Positions 58,827 through 64,000 of a DNA stretch of 64,000 bases are shown in pieces. The notes beneath the pieces are model-generated. The model ran no database searches and was not told where the DNA came from. It saw only the letters and a list, made by a program, of their open reading frames with translations. The DNA comes from VRUE01 sp963840565 (GTDB taxonomy: Bacteria > Actinomycetota > Thermoleophilia > Solirubrobacterales > 70-9): positions 248,001 through 312,000 of the forward strand of contig CAWIZH010000006.1 in assembly GCA_963840565.1 (NCBI GenBank), given 5' to 3'. A program made the position numbers and the translations under genes. Position 1 is the stretch's first letter. Every line of letters starts with the position of its first letter.

Positions 58827-60337
58827 CCCTCGGCGGTCGGCCTTCGTGCCAGCGGCTCGATCTCGCGCTTGAGGATCTTGCCGGTGGGGCCCTTGGGCAG
58901 GTCGTCGAGGAACCAGACGACCCGCGGGTACTTGTAGGCGGCGATCCGCTCCTTGACGTAGGCGCTGATCTCCTCTGGCGACAGCTCCTCGTCCTCATGG
59001 AGGACGACGGCAGCGCCGATCTCCTCGCCCCACTCGTCGTGGGGGACGCCGACGACCGCCGCTTCGCGGATCTTCGGGTGCTCGTAGAGCACCTCCTCGA
59101 CCTCGCGCGGGTAGACGTTGTAGCCGCCGCGGATGATCAGGTCCTTCTTGCGGTCGACGATGTAGAAGTAGCCGTCCTCGTCGGTGCGGGCCATGTCGCC
59201 GCTGTGGAACCAGCCGCCGCGCATCGCCTCCGCGGTCGCGTCGGGGCGTTGCCAGTAGCCCTTCATGATGTTGTGGCCGCGGATCACGACCTCGCCGACC
59301 TCGCCCTCGGCGACGGGGTTGTCGTCCTCGTCGACCAGCTGCATCTCGACCCCTTCGATCGGGGTGCCGATCGAGCCCGCCTTGCGCTCCTTGTCGGGGT
59401 GATTGGAGCAGGCGACCGGGGAGGTCTCCGAGAGGCCGTAGCCCTCGAGCACCTTCGCCCCGAACGCCTGCTCGAAGCCGTGCAGGACCTCGACCGGCAT
59501 CGAGGCGCCGCCGGTGATGCAGTTGCGCAGCGAGGAGGTGTCGAAGCTCTCGCGCTCGGGGTGGTGCAACAGCGCCCCGTACATCGTCGGCACGCCGTAG
59601 AAGTGGGTGACCTTGTCGCGCTGCATGGTTTCCAGCGCCTCGGCGGGATCGAAGCGCGCCACCAGGGTGAGGCAGGCGCCGACCTTGAGCGAGGCGTTCA
59701 TGCCTACGGTCTGGCCGAAGGAGTGAAAGAGCGGCAGGGCGCCGAGGACGATGTCGCCCTGGCCGATCTCGCAGGTGGTGCGGCTGGAGACGTCGGCGTT
59801 GCGGAAGAGGTTGTGGTGGGTGAGCTCGGCGCCCTTGGGCTTGCCGGTCGTGCCCGAGGTGTAGAGGATGACGGCGGTGTCGTCCTCCTCGGTCTCGTGT
59901 AGTCCCTCTGCCGGCTCCTGCTCGGCCAGCGTCGCGGCGAAGCTCGCCGGCTCGACTTCGATCAGCTCCGCCCCGGCGTCGGCCGCGCCCTCGCGAGCCT
60001 CAGCGCAGAAGCCGTGCCAGGCAAGCAGCAGCTTGGCGCCGGAGTCCTCGAGGTAGAAGGCGATCTCGCGCCGCTTCAGCAGCACGTTCATCGGCACGAC
60101 GATGGCGCCCGCCCGCAGTACCCCGTAGTAGGCGACCGGGAAGTCGGGGACGTTGGGCAGCATCACGCCGACGCGGTCGCCGGGCCCGATGCCCTTCTCG
60201 CTCAACAGAGTCGCCAGGCGGGCGCTGCGCTCGTCGAGCTCGCCATAGCTCAGCTCGGCGTCACCAAGGCGGATCGCCGGCAGCTCCGGCGCCTTCGCGG
60301 CGCTCTCGGTCAGCAGCGATGCGAGGTTGAGGCCCAT
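58823..60337 (-). CDS. Acyl-CoA synthetase (AMP-binding family)
   Basis: Activates carboxylic acids, most likely fatty acids, as CoA thioesters. 504 aa, intact. ATG at 60337. The P-loop-like motif AVILYTSGTTGKPKGAELTH (A3) is at about residues 153-172, the A5 motif GYGLSETSPVACSNHP follows, then A7 GGWFHSGDMARTDEDGY, A8 DRKKDLIIRGGYNVYPREVE and the catalytic Lys in GPTGKILKREI near the C-terminus. It lies downstream of the AAA gene in the same strand but not clearly in an operon with it. It fits the lipid theme of the region. Confidence 0.93.
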   Translation of the reverse strand: MGLNLASLLTESAAKAPELPAIRLGDAELSYGELDERSARLATLLSEKGIGPGDRVGVMLPNVPDFPVAYYGVLRAGAIVVPMNVLLKRREIAFYLEDSGAKLLLAWHGFCAEAREGAADAGAELIEVEPASFAATLAEQEPAEGLHETEEDDTAVILYTSGTTGKPKGAELTHHNLFRNADVSSRTTCEIGQGDIVLGALPLFHSFGQTVGMNASLKVGACLTLVARFDPAEALETMQRDKVTHFYGVPTMYGALLHHPERESFDTSSLRNCITGGASMPVEVLHGFEQAFGAKVLEGYGLSETSPVACSNHPDKERKAGSIGTPIEGVEMQLVDEDDNPVAEGEVGEVVIRGHNIMKGYWQRPDATAEAMRGGWFHSGDMARTDEDGYFYIVDRKKDLIIRGGYNVYPREVEEVLYEHPKIREAAVVGVPHDEWGEEIGAAVVLHEDEELSPEEISAYVKERIAAYKYPRVVWFLDDLPKGPTGKILKREIEPLARRPTAEG

Positions 60338-60354
60338 CGTCGTGCGTGCCGTGC

Positions 60355-60642
60355 CTACGGCTTGGTCAGGTGATGGACCGGGAACTCTTTGATGTCCGGC
60401 GGGGTTTGCGGGGCCCGGTCTCCAAGCTCTCCGATCGCTGGGCCGAGTCGCCCTGCCTGGAAGCGGTCGAAGTGATCGCGTGACTCCCAGAAGTCGATGA
60501 TGCCCCAGCCGCCCTCGATCGGCCCGGCCGCGTGAAAGATCAGCCCCTCGGGCGGATTGGCGTCGATGCCCATGTGGGAGTGCATCGCGTCGTACTGGTC
60601 TTGCGTACCGCCCTCAAACTTAAGTCGTAGTCCAATCGCCAT
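60355..60642 (-). CDS. Small protein, probable alpha/beta-barrel fold
   Basis: 95 aa. ATG at 60642 after GAGGAGAAAGC, a good ribosome site. AIGLRLKFEGGTQDQYDAMH, then HAAGPIEGGWGIIDFWESRD and HFDRFQAGRLGPAIGE resemble dimeric alpha/beta-barrel (ABM-like) proteins. Unknown substrate. It ends 18 nt upstream of the acyl-CoA ligase start, on the same strand, so co-transcription is likely. Confidence 0.72.
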   Translation of the reverse strand: MAIGLRLKFEGGTQDQYDAMHSHMGIDANPPEGLIFHAAGPIEGGWGIIDFWESRDHFDRFQAGRLGPAIGELGDRAPQTPPDIKEFPVHHLTKP

Positions 60643-60734
60643 CGCTTTCTCCTCTGTAGAACCCGAGTACCGCAGCGAGCATAGTCCGCTGGGGAACTGA
60701 CTGGCCGCCATCGGGCCTGGATATGCTCCGCTCG

Positions 60735-61097
60735 ATGGAGAACCTGGGAGAGCCAAGCTCCTATCTCGCGGTGGCAAAAGGGGTGCCGGTCTACTCGAGC
60801 GACGGCGAGAAGCTGGGCCGGGTCGTTCAGGTCCTCTCGGCGCCCAAGCTCGACATGTTCGACGGGGTCATTTTCGACACGACCGCCGGGCCGGGCGGGC
60901 ACCGCTTCGTCGACGCGCCCGAGGTGGGGGAGATCTACGAGCGTGGAGTCGTGCTCAAGATCGACGCCTCGGAAGCTGCGAGCCTGCCGGCCCCCGGAGC
61001 CAACCCCGGTGCGGTCTCGGTCAACCCGGCCGATCTCGTCGGCGGCAAGCCCGGCTTCTTCCGCCGCGCCTGGGACTCGATCTCCGGCAAGCGCTGA
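60735..61097 (+). CDS. PRC-barrel-like small protein
   Basis: About 120 aa; ATG 60735 or 60723. YLAVAKGVPVYSSDGEKLGR then VVQVLSAPKLDMFDGVIFDT has the PRC-barrel pattern (G-x-P-V-Y-x-x-D-G-x-x-V/L-G), often seen in RimM-like or photosynthetic H-subunit folds but also in many stand-alone actinobacterial proteins. The C-terminal tail is basic (PGFFRRAWDSISGKR). Function unknown. Confidence 0.7.
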   Translation: MENLGEPSSYLAVAKGVPVYSSDGEKLGRVVQVLSAPKLDMFDGVIFDTTAGPGGHRFVDAPEVGEIYERGVVLKIDASEAASLPAPGANPGAVSVNPADLVGGKPGFFRRAWDSISGKR

Positions 61098-61141
61098 GGC
61101 GGTCGGCCTCTATCGCCCGGCTTGCGTAGGATCTCCGCTCT

Positions 61142-61663
61142 ATGAAGTTGCCTGCATTGATGCTCGCGCTCTGCCTCGCCTTGGCGATTGCCGTCGCCGG
61201 TTGTGGCGGCAGCAGCGATTCCTCGAGCGAATCCAGCGGGTCAAGCGACTCGACATCGTCGAGCGAATCAGCCGAATCGGCTAACACCGACTTGAGTAAG
61301 AAGCCGGTCGTCACCGTGCCCAAAGGCGTCTCGCCGACGAAGTTCGCCTACAAGGAAATCGTCGAAGGCAGCGGCCCGGTCGCCAAATCCGGCGACAAAG
61401 TCACGGTCCAGTACGTCGGGGTCGGATTCGACAGCGAAAAAGAATTCGATTCATCGTGGAGCCGCAACGAACCTTTCCCCTTCACCCTCGGCGCCGGCGA
61501 AGTGATCAAAGGCTGGGACAAAGGCGTCGAAGGGATGAAGGTCGGCGGCCGCCGCGAGTTGCTGCTCCCCGCCAGCCTCGCCTACGGTCCGGCCGGCTCG
61601 CCACCGAGCATCGGCCCGAACGAAACGCTGATTTTCGTCATCGACCTGCTCAAAGTCGAATAG
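61142..61663 (+). CDS. FKBP-type peptidyl-prolyl isomerase lipoprotein
   Basis: Extracytoplasmic folding catalyst, 173 aa. ATG at 61142. Signal peptide with lipobox AVAGC (Cys at about residue 21), then a Ser/Asp-rich linker. The FKBP domain has KEIVEGSGPVAKSGDKVTVQ, YVGVGFDSEKEFDSSWSRNE, PFPFTLGAGEVIKGWDKGVE, GMKVGGRRELLLPASLAYGP and ETLIFVIDLLKVE, with the active-site aromatic and Asp positions kept. Confidence 0.94.
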   Translation: MKLPALMLALCLALAIAVAGCGGSSDSSSESSGSSDSTSSSESAESANTDLSKKPVVTVPKGVSPTKFAYKEIVEGSGPVAKSGDKVTVQYVGVGFDSEKEFDSSWSRNEPFPFTLGAGEVIKGWDKGVEGMKVGGRRELLLPASLAYGPAGSPPSIGPNETLIFVIDLLKVE

Positions 61664-61695
61664 CGCCAAGCGGCTCGGCCCGCGATCATCCCGGC

Positions 61696-62727
61696 GTGAC
61701 CACATCCGCGATCTTCGCCGAGAGGTTCACCGCCCAGGGACTGTCCGGCCCGTCCTTGCCTGACGCGGCTTCTGTTGCCGAGCGGCTGCTCGCGGTGCAG
61801 GGTCAGGACCCCCGCGGGGCGCGGCTCGCGGTGCGGGCTCGAACCGACGGACTTACCGCCGCCGACGTCGACCGGGCGCTGAGCGAGGAGCGCTCGCTGC
61901 TGATCACCTGGCTCAACCGGGGCACGTTGCACCTCGTCCGCAGCGAGGATTACCCGTGGCTGCACGCGCTGACGACGCCACCGCTGCTCACCTCCGCCAA
62001 GCGGCGTCTCAGCCAGGAGGGGGTGGAGCCCAAGGCCGCCGAGCGCGGCATGAAGACGATCGAGCGCTCTCTCGCCAAGGAGGGCCCGCTGACCCGCCAC
62101 CAGTTGCGCGAGCGGCTTGACAAAGCGGGTGTGCCGAACGAGGGACAGGCCCTGATTCACCTGCTCTTCCTGGCAACGTTGCGTGGCATCGCCGTGCGTG
62201 GGCCGATGGCGGGCAACGACCACGCCTACATCCTCGTCAGCGACTGGCTCGGTTCGGCCGAGCCGGTCAACCGCGACAAAGCTCTCGCCGAGCTGGCCCG
62301 TCGCTACCTGATCGGCCACGCGCCGGCGGACGACCGCGACCTGGCCAGGTGGGCGGGACTGCCCCTCCGCGACGCTCGCGCCGGCCTGGCGGCGATCGCC
62401 TCGGAGCTGGTTGAGCGCGAGGACGGCTTGGTCCACCTCGCCGCCAACCCGCCCGTCGCCGAGATCCCCGCCCCGCGCCTGCTCGGCGCCTTCGATCCCG
62501 TTCTGCTCGGCTGGAACTCCCGTGACCCGATCCTTGCGCCCCACACTCAGTTCGTCACCATCAACGGCATCTTCCGCCCCTTCGCGATGGTCGATGGCCG
62601 CGCGGTGGCGAGCTGGAAGCTGAATCGCGGCAAGGTCACGATCGAGCCGCTCGGCCGGATCACGAAGAAGGCGACCGCTGCGCTCGATGCGGACGCGGCG
62701 GACGTCGAACGCTTCATGGCGACTTGA
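61696..62727 (+). CDS. Winged-helix DNA-binding domain protein (AlkX-like family)
   Basis: 343 aa. GTG at 61696. FTAQGLSGPSLPDAASVAER and LLAVQGQDPRGARLAVRART start the family fold; LLITWLNRGTLHLVRSEDYP, NDHAYILVSDWLG and GAFDPVLLGWNSRDPILAP are characteristic motifs of the winged-helix HTH_42 group. Members include DNA glycosylase-like proteins (YcaQ/AlkX, AlkZ), so a role in DNA lesion processing is possible. The catalytic residues for this branch cannot be assigned here with confidence. Confidence 0.85.
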   Translation: MTTSAIFAERFTAQGLSGPSLPDAASVAERLLAVQGQDPRGARLAVRARTDGLTAADVDRALSEERSLLITWLNRGTLHLVRSEDYPWLHALTTPPLLTSAKRRLSQEGVEPKAAERGMKTIERSLAKEGPLTRHQLRERLDKAGVPNEGQALIHLLFLATLRGIAVRGPMAGNDHAYILVSDWLGSAEPVNRDKALAELARRYLIGHAPADDRDLARWAGLPLRDARAGLAAIASELVEREDGLVHLAANPPVAEIPAPRLLGAFDPVLLGWNSRDPILAPHTQFVTINGIFRPFAMVDGRAVASWKLNRGKVTIEPLGRITKKATAALDADAADVERFMAT

Positions 62728-62843
62728 CCGCCTCTTCCACGCGCTGCTCGGCACATTCTGCGCACCACGAGCGAATTCTTGGTCCATACCGTGGTCGCAT
62801 GGAGCAGCTCATTGCGCCAATACCAACTCGGTATGCTGATTGG

Positions 62844-63104
62844 ATGACACAGCAAATTGCGATTCGCATACCGGACGATCAGTTGCGAGCACTGGACGAT
62901 GCGGTTGAGGAGGGGAGCTTCGAGAGCCGCGCTGATGGTGTGCGTCAAGCATTGACCCGCCTGCTGGGCGAGCTACGCGAGGAGAAGATCGCCCGGGAAT
63001 ATCGCGAGGCCTACGCCCGATACCCCGACGATCCCGCTGTGGGAGAGGCCGGTGCAAAGTTGTTGGCCGAGGCATTCAGGCGAGAGGAGGGAGGGTCGAA
63101 TTGA
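62844..63104 (+). CDS. Ribbon-helix-helix antitoxin
   Basis: 86 aa. ATG at 62844 follows an AT-rich start region (GGTATGCTGATTGG). MTQQIAIRIPDDQLRALDDA is a ribbon-helix-helix N-terminus; the C-terminal half is charged and helical (EEKIAREYREAYARYPDDPA), suited to wrapping a toxin. Its stop overlaps the next start by 4 nt (TTGA). Probably represses its own promoter. Confidence 0.86.
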   Translation: MTQQIAIRIPDDQLRALDDAVEEGSFESRADGVRQALTRLLGELREEKIAREYREAYARYPDDPAVGEAGAKLLAEAFRREEGGSN

Positions 63105-63421
63105 GCCTCATCGACCGTGGGGACATCTTCGACGCTGACATTCCGGATCTGGGGGTTCGGCCCGTCTTGGTCGTTACCCGTCAGGTAGCGATTCCGGTTC
63201 TCTCTACGGTGACAGTGGCGATGATCACATCGACGGTGCGCGGTATTGCCAGTGAGGTTCCGCTCAACTCGGAGCACGGCTTGGAGCACGCGAGTGCAGC
63301 CAACTGCGACAACCTCCTCACGCTTACAAAGCCTCGGCTTGGTAAGCGGCGAGGAACGCTCTCATTTGAGGACGTTGCACGCCTTGATGGTGCGCTGCGG
63401 TTCGCACTTCAGCTCGACTGA
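63101..63421 (+). CDS. MazF/PemK-type endoribonuclease toxin
   Basis: 106 aa with TTG start at 63101 overlapping the antitoxin gene. RGDIFDADIPDLGVRPVLVV is the MazF start (RGD-I, RP-LVV-R), with TVAMITSTVRGIASEVPLNS containing the conserved Thr and Arg, then SAANCDNLLTLTKPRLGKRR. These residues line the RNA-binding and catalytic groove. The pair is a type II toxin-antitoxin module and the only clear one in the window. Confidence 0.9.
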   Translation: MSLIDRGDIFDADIPDLGVRPVLVVTRQVAIPVLSTVTVAMITSTVRGIASEVPLNSEHGLEHASAANCDNLLTLTKPRLGKRRGTLSFEDVARLDGALRFALQLD

Positions 63422-63497
63422 TCGGGGATCGAGATTTCACAACTCGTTTCCGGGTATGCGAGAAGATCGACGCCCCCAACCAGCGCAAGGAGACGAG

Positions 63498-63866
63498 ATG
63501 GGTCAGCCAGTAGTGCATTTCGAGGTGGTCGGCAAGGACGGCGAGAAGCTGCAGAGCTACTACGCCGAGCTCTTCGACTGGAAGGTCGACGCGAGCAACG
63601 AGATGAAATACGGCCTGGTCGACCGCGAGGCCAACAGCAACGCCGAAGGCATCGGCCTCGGCGGCGGCATCGGCCAGGGCCCGGAGGGCTACGGCGGCCA
63701 CGTCACCTTCTACGTCGAAGTCCCCAGCGTCGAGGAGGCCCTGGGCAAGGCCGAGTCCCTCGGCGGCACCCGCGTGATGGGCCCCGAGACGATCATGGGC
63801 CGCATGGTCCTCGGCCAGTTCACCGACCCCGAGGGCAACGTGATCGGCCTGATCGAGGGCAGCTGA
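63498..63866 (+). CDS. VOC-superfamily protein (glyoxalase/bleomycin-resistance fold)
   Basis: 122 aa. ATG at 63498 follows AAGGAGACGAG. VVHFEVVGKDGEKLQSYYAE then LFDWKVDAS, and GGHVTFYVEVPSVEEALGKA, followed by FTDPEGNVIGLIE, are the paired beta-alpha-beta3 signatures of the VOC fold. The ligand positions for a metal are only partly kept, so it may be a binding protein rather than an enzyme. No catalytic activity is inferred. Confidence 0.88.
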   Translation: MGQPVVHFEVVGKDGEKLQSYYAELFDWKVDASNEMKYGLVDREANSNAEGIGLGGGIGQGPEGYGGHVTFYVEVPSVEEALGKAESLGGTRVMGPETIMGRMVLGQFTDPEGNVIGLIEGS

Positions 63867-64000
63867 GTCAGCAAGATTTCGAGGGGAAGGGGGAGAACCT
63901 CGTTGGATCCAGCCCTTAGCGGTGGGTGGGCAAGAGAAAAGGCCGTCAGCGGCACACCGAGTTCAAGGACGAAACTCCTCATGAAATCGCAAGAATCGCA

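Overview
The window is high-GC bacterial chromosome with house-keeping content typical of Actinomycetota. Several traits (dnaX-ybaB-recR close to the SRP RNA, an SdhAB plus HdrB-like complex, an AT-hook/winged-helix nucleoid-type protein, many small lineage-specific membrane proteins) fit the Thermoleophilia/Solirubrobacterales best. That placement is inference; no rRNA or marker phylogeny is present. About two dozen otherwise conserved genes are interrupted by single-base indels, most of them one-base insertions, while neighbours such as lon, dnaX, pstB, aidB and the acyl-CoA ligase are intact. I read these as uncorrected sequencing errors and annotate each such gene as one CDS with the break noted.

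Layout. 1-3.5 kb: the 5' part of an Eco57I-like type IIG restriction-modification gene abuts the 3' end of tRNA-Val(CAC), probably an island boundary. 3.5-12.7 kb: CPA2 antiporter, secreted protein, SRP RNA, ABC-2 exporter, CASTOR/POLLUX-like channel protein, acetolactate decarboxylase, membrane protein and glycosyltransferase. 12.8-17.4 kb: dnaX-ybaB-recR, a degenerate GGDEF protein and a MerR-type regulator. 17.4-21.5 kb: phosphate uptake, with pstS divergent from pstCAB. 21.5-28.5 kb: a structured repeat cluster, divergent zinc-ribbon membrane proteins (one carrying a phosphoesterase domain), and a PadR-controlled MMPL exporter. 28.5-33.6 kb: GAF/HD-GYP protein, lysC-asd, CPA1 antiporter. 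33.7-42.7 kb: a TCA block (sdhA-sdhB-hdrB-like, icd, mdh) with an M50 protease and an AidB-like dehydrogenase. 42.7-51.7 kb: AT-hook protein, fatty-acid desaturase with PucR-type regulator, second structured repeat, fatty-acid hydroxylase, Hsp20, Lon, glycosyltransferase. 51.8-60.3 kb: a lipid-flavoured locus (TetR, MMPL transporter, amidase, R2-like oxidase fused to an SCP2 domain, acyl-CoA ligase) plus an orphan AAA ATPase. 60.3-64 kb: small proteins, FKBP lipoprotein, winged-helix protein, RHH/MazF toxin-antitoxin pair, VOC protein.

The most unusual content is non-coding. A roughly 146-149-nt element with about 28-bp near-perfect terminal arms and a conserved core occurs three times (21474-21622, 21766-21911, 45655-45800), always between convergent genes and next to an AAGCTT-rich segment. 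A second set of long hairpins has TATA-type apices, and two of them (31988-32032 and 54734-54780) are nearly identical. The linker-coding part of dnaX carries nested inverted repeats just downstream of a slippery G run, a candidate for programmed frameshifting. Near-identical palindromic operators precede the MMPL gene at 52.5 kb and the R2-like/SCP2 gene at 57.5 kb, suggesting a small TetR-controlled lipid regulon.
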